In this document: positions 10,031 to 17,281 of the stretch, one piece after another | How the letters are laid out: each line of letters opens with the position of its first letter | Position numbering within the stretch: position 1 is the first letter of the stretch | Source: a virus | Direction: 5' to 3' (one strand) | Virus record (IMG/VR): IMGVR_UViG_3300025840_000072 | Location: 1-41,175 of that record | DNA length: 41,175 bases | Translations under genes and position numbers: made by a program | The notes under the pieces: generated by a model | Seen by the model: the letters and a program-made list of their open reading frames with translations, nothing else | Databases searched by the model: none | Told to the model about the DNA's origin: nothing

Positions 10031-10067
10031 TTTTTGAAATATTTTTCGTTATAATAGATTTTACTGA

Positions 10068-10124
10068 TATAAATAACTTATATAAGTCAAAATCTTAAAT
10101 TAAAAGTTTATATAAATATAAATA
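10068..10124 (+). promoter_or_regulatory. Cluster of late promoters (TATAAATA x3)
   Basis: The 129-base gap after the fibre-like gene carries exact TATAAATA at 10068-10075, 10111-10118 and 10117-10124 (the last two overlap), followed by TATAAACA at 10123-10130. The predicted start from the last exact box (about 10130) gives a leader of about 30 nt to the ATG at 10160, with AAAGGAATT as ribosome site. A 12-bp palindrome, ACTTATATAAGT, lies at 10076-10087. This is the densest promoter cluster in the window. Confidence 0.75.
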
Positions 10125-10159
10125 TAAACAAGTTTTTAAAAAGATAAAGGAATTAAAAA

Positions 10160-10528
10160 ATGGCCAACGATTTTAAAAGAGAAGTTAAAGCAGACGTAGG
10201 AACATCTACAGGTGCTTCAGCTGATGCTGTGTACTCTACTCCAGCAGGTGCTGGTTCTACAGCATTAGAATCAATCGTTATCGGTATTTCAGTTTGTAAT
10301 AAGAATGCTTCCGAAAGAACAGTAGGATTATTTTTAGATAATTACGATGGGACTAATGATGGTTATATCGTAAAAGATTTAAAAATTCCAGGAAACACTA
10401 CAGTTGAAATTATGTCAGGTAACAAAATAGTATTACAAAACAATGGAACAACTGGCGATGTATTAAGAGCAGAGGCTTCTGTTGGTTCATCAATTGATGT
10501 TGTTGCATCAGTTTTAGAAGACGTGTAA
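10160..10528 (+). CDS. Conserved small virion protein (MANDFKR family)
   Basis: A 122-aa protein with N-terminus MANDFKREVKADVG and body 'ESIVIGISVCNKN', 'LFLDNYDG', 'YIVKDLKIPGNTTVEIM', ending 'VVASVLEDV'. The pattern of a compact beta-sandwich with 'P-x-x-T/S-x-x-E-I-M-x-G-x-K-I-V-L' and a hydrophobic end is a family I recognise from marine myovirus structural gene clusters, annotated only as virion or hypothetical protein. It sits behind the densest late-promoter cluster in the window, which suggests high late expression, for example a decoration, collar or fibre-accessory protein. Function not established. Confidence 0.6.
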   Translation: MANDFKREVKADVGTSTGASADAVYSTPAGAGSTALESIVIGISVCNKNASERTVGLFLDNYDGTNDGYIVKDLKIPGNTTVEIMSGNKIVLQNNGTTGDVLRAEASVGSSIDVVASVLEDV

Positions 10529-10536
10529 TATAAATA
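10529..10536 (+). promoter_or_regulatory. T4-type late promoter TATAAATA
   Basis: Exact octamer right after the stop of the 122-aa gene. Predicted start near 10542, leader about 19 nt with AAAAAGGAAT before the ATG at 10561. Confidence 0.75.
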
Positions 10537-10560
10537 TTAGTATTAAAAAGGAATTTACAA

Positions 10561-10803
10561 ATGGTCCGATACATAAACGCAAAAGATAGACCAACTGAAA
10601 TAAATGTAAGACAGACTGTTGGTGATGGTTCAAACACTGATTTTACTGTAACTCAAAATTCTACAGTTGATAAAGTGTTAGTAACAGTTAACGGTGTTGC
10701 TCAAGCTCCAACAACAGATTATACAATATCAGGTACAACTTTATCTTTTACAACGGCACCAGCTAACAATGATGATATTGTAATAAGGGAGTATCCAGTA
10801 TAA
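10561..10803 (+). CDS. Small beta-sandwich tail protein
   Basis: An 80-aa protein whose core ('VGDGSNTDFTVTQNSTVD', 'VLVTVNGVAQAPTTDYTI', 'SGTTLSFTTAPANNDDI') is a stand-alone copy of a beta module seen widely in phage fibre proteins. A second copy is embedded near residues 1885-1945 of the giant tail protein encoded at 3086. It has its own late promoter. Its stop overlaps the ATG of the next gene (TAATG), so it is coupled to the glycine-rich adhesin candidate and may be its attachment partner or adaptor. That partnership is inferred from coupling only. Confidence 0.6.
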   Translation: MVRYINAKDRPTEINVRQTVGDGSNTDFTVTQNSTVDKVLVTVNGVAQAPTTDYTISGTTLSFTTAPANNDDIVIREYPV

Positions 10804-12401
10804 TGACAAAAATAAAACAATCAAATTTAGATTCAACAGTAATTACAGGCCATACAGAAGAAACTACTGTTAATGATTTAGACCAAGTTCTTATTTACGA
10901 CACTTCTGCTGGCGAATTAAGAAAAATGAAAAGATCAAATTTCATTTTTCAAACACCTGCAATAACATCAATTAGTCCTACACTTATTGATCCAGATGGA
11001 AGTACAACAACTACAGTTTCAGTTACAGGTGCTAACATAGAAGACGGTTTCGTTGCAACTTGGGTTGGTGATGATGGTACCGAATATACTCCAGGTGCAA
11101 CTACATATACAAATTCAACTTCAATCACAGTAGATACAACAGCTACTATGACAGCGGCAAATTCGCCGTACGATTTAAAAATAGTAAATGGTAATGGTAT
11201 TATCGCTAATGCAACAAACCTTTTAACATTAGACAATCCACCAGAATTTGCTAATCCAGCAAATACTAATTTAGGTTCAGTACAACCAGGTGCAACAGAT
11301 TTCTCTGCTTTATCATCTGCGGCAGCTACTGATCCAGATGGAGATACAGTAACACACACAGTAACAGCTGGTTCACTACCAACAGGTATGACAATGGGAA
11401 CTGATGGTTCTTTTGGTGGTACAGTTGCTGATCCTTTATCAGACCAAGATTTTACTTTTACAGTCACAGCGGCAACAACTAATTATAGTGTTCCAAGACA
11501 GTTTGTAATCACTTTAACAAATGCTGCGTTTATGTCAGCAACAGGTGGTACAGTAACAACAGAAGGTGACTTTAAAGTTCACACATTTACATCAGACAGT
11601 ACTTTTGTAGTAACTGCTGCAGTAGGTCCAGCTAGTTATCCAACATCAGTTGACTATTTCGTATTAGCAGGTGGTGGTGGCGGAAGAGGTGACCACCCTC
11701 AAGCTTTCGAAAATGGTGGAGGCGCTGGAGGCGGTGGCTTTAGACTTTCAAATGAACAAGGTCCACTAGGACCATTCACAGGAATGCCTTTAGCAAATCC
11801 TACAGGTCTTTCTATAACTTCAGACGGTACTTATCCAGTAACTGTTGGTTCTGGTGGAACAGGTCCTACACAAGGTAGCGAATCAATATTTTCAACAATT
11901 ACATCAACAGGTGGCGGAGGCCAAGGACACGGATCTGGTAACCCAGGCGGTTCTGGTAGTGGTGGCCACGATAACAAACCAACTGGACTAGGAAATACAC
12001 CTCCTACATCTCCTCCTCAAGGAAATAATGGTGGTAGTTCAGGTGGTCCAAGAGGAAATAATATGGGCGGCGGCGGAGGCGGCGGCGCTCTAGGTTCTGG
12101 AAGTACAGCTCAAGGTGGACCAGGTGGTTCTGCAGGTTATGTACCAAATAGTTGGTTAGGATCAAACGCACCAAGTATTGGTTGGCCTGGACCAGATGGT
12201 AATAATAGATATTTTGCTGGTGGAGCTGGTGGCTCTGGTGGAAGCAATGGCCCTGGTGGCGGTGGTGGTGCTGCTAGTGGTGGCTCTTTATCCCCTGCTC
12301 CTCCTACAACAGGTTCAGGTGCTGGTGGATCAACAGGTTCTCCATCTACACAAACAACAGGTGGTTCTGGAGTTGTAGTATTAAGGTACAAATTCCAGTA
12401 A
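10803..12401 (+). CDS. Ig-like, glycine-rich tail adhesin candidate
   Basis: A 532-aa modular protein. Residues 1-50 (MTKIKQSNLDSTVITGHTE, 'DQVLIYDTSAGELRKMKRSNF') form a virion-attachment type start. About 52-145 resemble an IPT/TIG-type Ig fold ('PAITSISPTLIDPDGSTTT'). About 146-238 resemble a cadherin-like/putative Ig domain ('ATDPDGDTVTHTVTAGSLP'). About 262-297 ('FTSDSTFVV', 'VDYFVLAGGGGG') lead into a glycine-rich region of about 225 residues, closing with 'GGSGVVVLRYKFQ'. Similar glycine-rich ends occur in marine phage fibres. T-even gp38 adhesins also use glycine-rich motifs packed as polyglycine helices to display host-range loops, but no direct homology is claimed. Likely role is receptor recognition at a fibre tip. 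Codons in the Gly-rich part are more GC-rich than the surroundings because of glycine. Confidence 0.65.
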   Translation: MTKIKQSNLDSTVITGHTEETTVNDLDQVLIYDTSAGELRKMKRSNFIFQTPAITSISPTLIDPDGSTTTTVSVTGANIEDGFVATWVGDDGTEYTPGATTYTNSTSITVDTTATMTAANSPYDLKIVNGNGIIANATNLLTLDNPPEFANPANTNLGSVQPGATDFSALSSAAATDPDGDTVTHTVTAGSLPTGMTMGTDGSFGGTVADPLSDQDFTFTVTAATTNYSVPRQFVITLTNAAFMSATGGTVTTEGDFKVHTFTSDSTFVVTAAVGPASYPTSVDYFVLAGGGGGRGDHPQAFENGGGAGGGGFRLSNEQGPLGPFTGMPLANPTGLSITSDGTYPVTVGSGGTGPTQGSESIFSTITSTGGGGQGHGSGNPGGSGSGGHDNKPTGLGNTPPTSPPQGNNGGSSGGPRGNNMGGGGGGGALGSGSTAQGGPGGSAGYVPNSWLGSNAPSIGWPGPDGNNRYFAGGAGGSGGSNGPGGGGGAASGGSLSPAPPTTGSGAGGSTGSPSTQTTGGSGVVVLRYKFQ

Positions 12402-12426
12402 TGAATTTTAAAAGGAGATAAAAAGA

Positions 12427-12933
12427 ATGGCGCATTATGCTAAAATAGGTTTAAACGGTGCAGTGTTATCCACACACGTAGTTGCAGATGAAGTACAACT
12501 ATTAAATGGTGTTGATAATGAAGAAATGGGTAGAGCATACCTTGAATCAATACACGGTTGGCCAATTTGGAAAAGATTTTCTTTAAATACTAGTAGAGGT
12601 GTTCATTATACTGATGATGGAAATGGAACAAGAACTGTCTCTGCCGATCAATCTAAAGCATTTAGAGGAAATGCCGCAGGTAAAGGTGGTTCTTATGATG
12701 AAGATAATGATTGTTTTTGGGAACCTAAACCTTATAGGGATTGGGTAAAAGATTTATCTACATATGAGTGGAAAGCACCAGTAGATTTCCCTACAACTAC
12801 GACTTTTGATGTAGGTGGTGAAACTAGATATTACAATATAACTTGGGACCAAGATAATTCTCAATGGGTGTGTTTAGTAAATAATAAAAAATGGAACCAT
12901 ACTGCTGATCCAAAAGTTTGGATTGATATTTAA
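12427..12933 (+). CDS. Conserved marine-phage protein (MAHYAKIG family)
   Basis: A 168-aa protein with a strong AAAGGAGAT ribosome site. The start MAHYAKIGLNGAVLSTHVV and the later 'FWEPKPYRDWVKDLSTYEW', 'KAPVDFPT' and 'WDQDNSQWV' match a conserved hypothetical family of T4-like marine phages (consensus of type MAHFAKL...PPKPYPSWVLD...W.APVPMP). It is rich in Trp and aromatic residues, with no signal peptide and no catalytic motif that I can name. It is located among tail-fibre genes, so it is probably a virion or fibre-assembly protein. Function unknown. Confidence 0.6.
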   Translation: MAHYAKIGLNGAVLSTHVVADEVQLLNGVDNEEMGRAYLESIHGWPIWKRFSLNTSRGVHYTDDGNGTRTVSADQSKAFRGNAAGKGGSYDEDNDCFWEPKPYRDWVKDLSTYEWKAPVDFPTTTTFDVGGETRYYNITWDQDNSQWVCLVNNKKWNHTADPKVWIDI

Positions 12934-12960
12934 TAATTAAATTATATTGATGTTTATATT

Positions 12961-13578
12961 ATGGCTTCACATAAACAAATTCTAACTCAACAATTCTTAA
13001 AAAAAGAATTATTACCTAGTGAAATTAATGTTGATTGGTCTTTAGTGACCAATCACGTTTTAAAACATTATAATGAAAAATTTATATTTGATAATAATTT
13101 AGTCTTTACAAAATATCCTCACTACTATAAAGTTTCTTATCACCAACATCTCGGATGGATTAGTAGATATATTTGTGATAGAGCAGATGAATTAGACAAT
13201 TTGCAATTAATTCCTCACAACGAAGACCCTATACTAGTTAATGTTCTAAAGAAAGGTCAGTACACACATTTAACACAATTGGTAGATAACTGGAATTTAT
13301 CTAAATCTTTTGATTATTGTGCCTTGTTAACACTTACTGATACTACAAAAAAATTAGGTAAAAATGATGTTAATGATAATGTGGTAGATGAAAATGACGA
13401 TAGATGTTTTCTACGTTTTGAATATGACGACAATAGAATAAAAGATTGTTCTTGGAATGCTAGATTAGACTACAAAAATTATATTCTTTACAATTCAACT
13501 TTATTACACAGAATTACAGAAAATAAAAGAGATGAAAATATGATAAATCTTTTATTTAGATATCAAATAAAAAGATAA
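12961..13578 (+). CDS. Unrecognised protein, possible degenerate oxygenase fold
   Basis: A 205-aa protein with no ribosome site before the ATG at 12961. I do not recognise the N-terminal two thirds ('FLKKELLPSEINVDWS', 'YPHYYKVSYHQHLGWI'). The C-terminal region 'LVNVLKKGQYTHLTQLVDNW' to 'YNSTLLHRITENKR' with the ending 'INLLFRYQ' recalls the last strands of double-stranded beta-helix oxygenases (distal His, then a basic residue ending a strand). The proximal HxD motif is not present, so an active 2OG oxygenase is not supported. It could be an inactive or divergent member, or unrelated. Asp/Asn-rich insert near residues 133-148. Confidence 0.45.
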   Translation: MASHKQILTQQFLKKELLPSEINVDWSLVTNHVLKHYNEKFIFDNNLVFTKYPHYYKVSYHQHLGWISRYICDRADELDNLQLIPHNEDPILVNVLKKGQYTHLTQLVDNWNLSKSFDYCALLTLTDTTKKLGKNDVNDNVVDENDDRCFLRFEYDDNRIKDCSWNARLDYKNYILYNSTLLHRITENKRDENMINLLFRYQIKR

Positions 13579-13604
13579 ATAGTAATAAAAAAAGGTGAAA
13601 AATT

Positions 13605-13811
13605 ATGACAACTGAAATAAAAACTATAACAATAAATGGTGTTGAGTACAACGAAAGCGATTTAAGTGCTGATATAAAAAATACAATTGTTGCTAGAAGT
13701 GAAATTCTACAATCAAAAGTAAGGCACGAAATCGAAATGGAAAAAATTGAAGTATTATTGGCACATTATAATAAGAAAATAGAAGAAGAAATTAAAAACA
13801 TTAAAAAATAA
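13605..13811 (+). CDS. Small INGVEYN-type coiled-coil protein
   Basis: A 68-aa protein opening MTTEIKTITINGVEYNESDL, then a long charged helix ('EILQSKVRHEIEMEKIEVL', 'YNKKIEEEIKNIKK'). A short beta-hairpin 'I-N-G-V-E-Y' followed by a coiled coil matches a small family widespread in marine phages (DUF6447-like, from memory). A GATAAATA box (13574-13581), a variant of the late promoter, and an AAAGGTG ribosome site precede it. The next gene starts three bases after its stop. Role unknown; possibly a tail assembly helper. Confidence 0.55.
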   Translation: MTTEIKTITINGVEYNESDLSADIKNTIVARSEILQSKVRHEIEMEKIEVLLAHYNKKIEEEIKNIKK

Positions 13812-13814
13812 TAG

Positions 13815-14156
13815 ATGTCAGCGATAGCAAATCTACAAATAGAACAAGGAACATCTTTCAGTTCTGACGTAACCGTTACAACTGATACAGACGCAGTGTT
13901 TGATTTGTCTGGTTATGCGTCTTACGCACAAATGTCAAAAGGATATGCTACATCTCATACAAGAACATCTTTAACTACTTCAAACAACACAGATGAGGGT
14001 GTTGTTACTATTAGCTTAACAGCGGCCCAAACCTCTAATTTAGAAGAGGGCCGTTATCTTTTTGATGTTGTTATTGTGAAACTTGAAGACAGCACAGTAA
14101 CAAGAGTTTTAGAAGGAATTATCACAGTCAATCCTAGAATCTCTACAAATTATTAA
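13815..14156 (+). CDS. Small beta-sandwich virion protein (BppU-like)
   Basis: A 113-aa protein: MSAIANLQIEQGTSFSSDVT, 'FDLSGYASYAQMSKGY', 'GVVTISLTAAQTSNLEEG', 'RYLFDVVI', 'TRVLEGIITVNPRIST'. This is the pattern of the small baseplate/fibre-attachment beta proteins common in marine phages and resembling the N-terminal part of BppU-type baseplate proteins (dynamic 'L-T-x-x-x-T-x-x-L-x-x-G-x-Y-x-Y-D-V' core). It starts three bases after the previous stop. Likely a structural component between baseplate and fibre. Annotated from pattern, not by alignment. Confidence 0.6.
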   Translation: MSAIANLQIEQGTSFSSDVTVTTDTDAVFDLSGYASYAQMSKGYATSHTRTSLTTSNNTDEGVVTISLTAAQTSNLEEGRYLFDVVIVKLEDSTVTRVLEGIITVNPRISTNY

Positions 14157-14187
14157 TTATTTTTGTTATTCTACAACATACTTTAAT

Positions 14188-14224
14188 TATAAATATTAAA
14201 AAAATAATAGTTTTATTATAAATA
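14188..14224 (+). promoter_or_regulatory. Two late promoters TATAAATA
   Basis: The 90-base gap holds exact octamers at 14188-14195 and 14217-14224. The second predicts a start near 14230 and a 17-nt leader with AAGAGAGAT before the ATG at 14247. They head the fibre gene block. Confidence 0.75.
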
Positions 14225-14246
14225 TTACTATAAGAGAGATACAACT

Positions 14247-14489
14247 ATGGTCAAAGCTAGGGTAACAACAAGAATCGCAGGAAAACCAGCGAATGTAAGC
14301 GTTACTTTACCTTCTAGCCAAAATGTTAAAAATAGTAATTTAAAGTTAAGATTGTTAGGAGATGTAAATGCTTCTACGTTAGAAGATGGTGCTTTGATTC
14401 AATATGATGCAAGTTCTGAAAAATTTACAACAAGAAACGAATTAGATACCACAACGGGAACATTAAAGTTCAACGGTGGAAATTTTTAG
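14247..14489 (+). CDS. Small fibre-associated protein (MVKARVTTRIAGK family)
   Basis: An 80-aa basic-to-neutral protein: MVKARVTTRIAGKPANVSV, 'LPSSQNVKNSNLKLRLLGD', 'LEDGALIQYDASSEKFTTR', 'TTTGTLKFNGGNF'. This short family is common immediately upstream of long tail-fibre genes in T4-like marine phages. The 'DGALIQYDASSEKF' segment resembles the fibre module 'GQVLKTDGSGNLSF' seen in the next gene. First gene after a double late promoter, and 10 bases before the 771-aa fibre gene (AGGGAGAAAT ribosome site). Probable attachment or assembly partner of the fibre. Confidence 0.6.
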   Translation: MVKARVTTRIAGKPANVSVTLPSSQNVKNSNLKLRLLGDVNASTLEDGALIQYDASSEKFTTRNELDTTTGTLKFNGGNF

Positions 14490-14499
14490 GGAGAAATAA

Positions 14500-16815
14500 A
14501 TGGCAACAATAATTCAGATTAAACGATCAGGCACGTCTGGATCACCTTCCCAACTCGCACAAGGGGAATTAGCATATTCATATCTTGCAGATAATGGATC
14601 AAATGGCGGTGATCGTCTTTATATAGGAACAGGTGTCGAAACAGCGGGTGTAGCAGCCAATATAGAAGTAATTGGTGGTGTATATTTTACAGAAAAATTA
14701 GATCACGCTTTAGGAACATTAACAGCATCATCAGCAATTCTAGTTGATAGTAATAAAGCAATTGATGAAATCTTTATTGGTAATAACTCAACTACTGGTG
14801 GTCAATTAAAATTAAACGAAGGTACCAACAATGGTACAAATTACATTGGATTAAAAGCTCCAAATGCCGTAACAACTTCCACTACTTTCACGTTGCCAGA
14901 TGGTGATGGAACAAGCGGCCAATTTTTAAAAACTGATGGTTCTGGTAATTTATCATTTAGCACAGTAACGCAAACTCTCTCTATTGCTGCTGATAGTGGT
15001 TCAAATGATTCAGTATCAACAGGTGAAACAATAACTTTCTCTGGTGACACAGGTATTACAACAAGTGTAACTGATAACACAATTACAATTGATTTAGATG
15101 ATACAGCTGTAACTCCAGGTAGTTATGGTTCAGCAACACAAATTCCAACATTCACAGTTGACCAACAAGGTAGATTAACTGCTGCTGGAACTGCTGCGGT
15201 TGCAACTACTTTAACTGTTGTTGATGATAGTTCAACATCAACAGGAATTGATCTATTAACAGATTCATTAAAGATTGCTGGTGGAACAGGTATTACATCA
15301 TCTATTTCAGGTGATACTGTATCTTTAGATATTGATAGTACAGTTGCTACTTTAACTGGTACACAAGAATTAACTAATAAAACGTTAACGTCACCAGTTA
15401 TTTCAACAATTAGTAATACAGGTACATTGACATTACCTACATCAACTGATACATTAGTTGGTAGAGATACATCAGATACTTTAACAAACAAAATTATTGA
15501 TAGTGCTTCAAACACATTAACTTTAGATTTATCTGAAGGTACTTTAACAGGTACAATATCTGAATTTAATACAGCATTAAGTGACGCTGATTTTGCGACA
15601 CTTGCTGGAATAGAAACATTATCTAATAAAACATTAACAGCTCCTAAAATTGCTGATGGTGGTTTTATTGCTGACGCAAATGGTAATGAACAAATTGTAT
15701 TTAACACAACAGCTTCAGCAGTCAATCAGTTAGAGATAACTAACGGAGATGCTGGAACAGGTGTTACATTATCATCTGCTGGTGATGATACTAACATCAA
15801 TATTATATTAGACCCTAAAGGTTCTGGTACAGTTGATGTTAATTCAAGTAGAATTACTAACGTATCTGATCCATCTGGTTCTCAGGACGCTGCTACAAAA
15901 GCATATGTTGATAGTGTTGCCAATGGTTTAGATGTTAAAGATTCTGTAAGATTTGCTTCAACAGCCAATATTGCTGGAACATATGACAATGGTGCTGGAA
16001 CAATTACTGCTGGTTCAAACGGTGCTTTATCAATTGATGGTCAAACTCCATCAACAAACGATAGAGTATTATTAAAAGATCAGTCAGACGCTGTTCAAAA
16101 CGGTTTATATAGAGTTACAACAGTTGGAGATGGTTCAAGTGCTTATGTATTAACAAGAACACCAGATGGTGATGAAGCGATTGAAATTACAGGTGGTGCT
16201 TTTGTATTCGTTGAAGAAGGTACAGCTAATGCTGATAACGGTTATGTATTTACACATAACGGAACACCTACACTAGGTTCAACTAATATTACAGTTGCAC
16301 AATTCTCTGGCGCAGGTCAAATCTCTGCTGGTGATGCGTTATTAAAAACTGGAAATACTTTAGATGTAAGAGTTGATGGAACAACTATCGAAGTAACATC
16401 AGATGCATTAAATGTTGTAGATGGTGGTATTGATACTCAACATTTGGCTAATGACGCTGTAACAACTGCGAAAATTACTGACTTAAATGTTACTGCTGCT
16501 AAATTAGCAAACACATTAGATTTATCTGGTAAATCAGTAACTCTTGCGAGTGGCGAAATATCAAATAGTGAATTAGCAAACAGTATAATTAATGTTACTA
16601 CAGATAGTGGTAATAATGATATTGATTTAGGTGATACATTAACTGTAACTGGTGGTGAGGGTATTGATACTTCACAATCAGGTGATACTTTAACAATCAC
16701 TGCTGAATTAGCAAGTACATCAAATAAAGGTGTTGCTTCATTTAGTTCAGATAACTTTACAGTTACAACAGGTGTTGTTACTGTTACTGAAATTGACGGC
16801 GGAACATACGCATAA
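14500..16815 (+). CDS. Large modular tail-fibre protein
   Basis: A 771-aa fibre protein. The N-terminus 'IIQIKRSGTSGSPSQLAQGE' with 'LYIGTG' is the phage fibre virion-attachment domain also seen at the start of the 147-aa protein downstream. The body is repeated Thr/Ser/Asp-rich beta modules ('LTNKTLTSPVISTISNTG', 'DTLVGRDTSDTLTNK', 'SASNTLTLDLSEGTLTG'). Near residues 464-620 lies a 'DAATKAYVDSVANGLDVK' to 'DRVLLKDQSDAVQNGLYRV' domain frequent in long fibres of T4-like marine phages. Several blocks also occur in the 894-aa fibre gene at 17282, with identical runs of 35-41 bases. Likely a long tail fibre equivalent to T4 gp34-gp37 in function, not by clear sequence identity. No intramolecular chaperone (peptidase S74) end is visible. 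Confidence 0.75.
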   Translation: MATIIQIKRSGTSGSPSQLAQGELAYSYLADNGSNGGDRLYIGTGVETAGVAANIEVIGGVYFTEKLDHALGTLTASSAILVDSNKAIDEIFIGNNSTTGGQLKLNEGTNNGTNYIGLKAPNAVTTSTTFTLPDGDGTSGQFLKTDGSGNLSFSTVTQTLSIAADSGSNDSVSTGETITFSGDTGITTSVTDNTITIDLDDTAVTPGSYGSATQIPTFTVDQQGRLTAAGTAAVATTLTVVDDSSTSTGIDLLTDSLKIAGGTGITSSISGDTVSLDIDSTVATLTGTQELTNKTLTSPVISTISNTGTLTLPTSTDTLVGRDTSDTLTNKIIDSASNTLTLDLSEGTLTGTISEFNTALSDADFATLAGIETLSNKTLTAPKIADGGFIADANGNEQIVFNTTASAVNQLEITNGDAGTGVTLSSAGDDTNINIILDPKGSGTVDVNSSRITNVSDPSGSQDAATKAYVDSVANGLDVKDSVRFASTANIAGTYDNGAGTITAGSNGALSIDGQTPSTNDRVLLKDQSDAVQNGLYRVTTVGDGSSAYVLTRTPDGDEAIEITGGAFVFVEEGTANADNGYVFTHNGTPTLGSTNITVAQFSGAGQISAGDALLKTGNTLDVRVDGTTIEVTSDALNVVDGGIDTQHLANDAVTTAKITDLNVTAAKLANTLDLSGKSVTLASGEISNSELANSIINVTTDSGNNDIDLGDTLTVTGGEGIDTSQSGDTLTITAELASTSNKGVASFSSDNFTVTTGVVTVTEIDGGTYA
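15430..15470 (+). repeat. Fibre-gene shared block A, copy 1
   Basis: 41 bases identical to 18230-18270 in the neighbouring fibre gene, encoding 'TLPTSTDTLVGRDT'. The surrounding codons are also similar. Adjacent, a second shared block of 35 bases lies at 15499-15533 and is identical to 17567-17601. Confidence 0.85.
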
Positions 16816-16831
16816 TAATTAGGAGATTATA

Positions 16832-17275
16832 GTGGCAGCTGTAATTAAATTAAAAAGAAGTACAACAGCTTCTTCAATACCAACTACAAGTGATTTGGCA
16901 GATGGTGAAGTTGCTGTTAACATTACTGATAAAAAAATATATCAACGTAATGGTAATGACATTGTTGAAATAGCTAACAATTCTAATTTTTCAAGTGTTA
17001 GTGCTAATTTATTACCTGATACTGATAATGCTTATAGTATTGGTTCAAGTACGAATAGTTTTACAGATTTGTTTTTATCTGGTAAACCGAAAAAACAAGT
17101 AGATATATTTACTAATTCAGGTGGATTATCTACAGCTGCTGCTGGATTTGTTTTTAGAATAAATACAGAAGCAAAAAATTTTACAGAAGTTTATACTAAT
17201 TCAGGAGGTTTAGGTTCGCCTGCGATTACATCATCATCAAACTATGATGACAATAATCCAGCTTATCTATTTTAA
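16832..17275 (+). CDS. Short tail-fibre protein, GTG start
   Basis: A 147-aa protein. I accept the GTG start because an AGGAG ribosome site lies 6 bases upstream and the encoded start MAAVIKLKRSTTASSIPTTS is the complete fibre attachment domain ('DLADGEVAVNITDKKIYQRN'). It is followed by 'DTDNAYSIGSSTNSFTDLFL', a module also in the 894-aa neighbour ('YDLGSPNRRWRDLYLSG'). The C-terminal part ('IFTNSGGLSTAAAGFVF') is homologous to the end of that same neighbour ('FFTNAGGLVTAARSFKF'). It looks like a reduced fibre made of the first and last modules only. The next gene starts 6 bases downstream without its own ribosome site. Confidence 0.65.
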   Translation: MAAVIKLKRSTTASSIPTTSDLADGEVAVNITDKKIYQRNGNDIVEIANNSNFSSVSANLLPDTDNAYSIGSSTNSFTDLFLSGKPKKQVDIFTNSGGLSTAAAGFVFRINTEAKNFTEVYTNSGGLGSPAITSSSNYDDNNPAYLF

Positions 17276-17281
17276 TAAAAT

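Noticed and set aside
10949-11467. Minus-strand open frame (172 aa) opposite the adhesin candidate
   Set aside because: Shadow of the Ig-like region; the plus strand has coupling, promoter and clear domains.
11670-12360. Collagen-like repeat that could be a substrate for the prolyl hydroxylase-like enzymes
   Set aside because: The region is glycine-rich, but there is no regular G-x-y triplet pattern; substrate link not supported.
12137-12391. Proline-rich minus-strand frame and a leucine/valine-rich plus-strand frame in the glycine-rich region
   Set aside because: Both are alternative readings of GGT/GGA codons and have no independent start signals.
15123-15725. Long minus-strand open frame (200 aa) opposite the 771-aa fibre
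   Set aside because: It mirrors Thr/Ser/Asp repeats of the fibre (giving Val/Ser-rich low-complexity protein), with no ribosome site or promoter and no recognisable domain.
17158-17165. AATAAATA box inside the 147-aa fibre gene (also 9503 and 23999 in other genes)
   Set aside because: Shows that the relaxed NATAAATA form appears by chance inside genes, so such boxes were called only in gaps or at gene starts.
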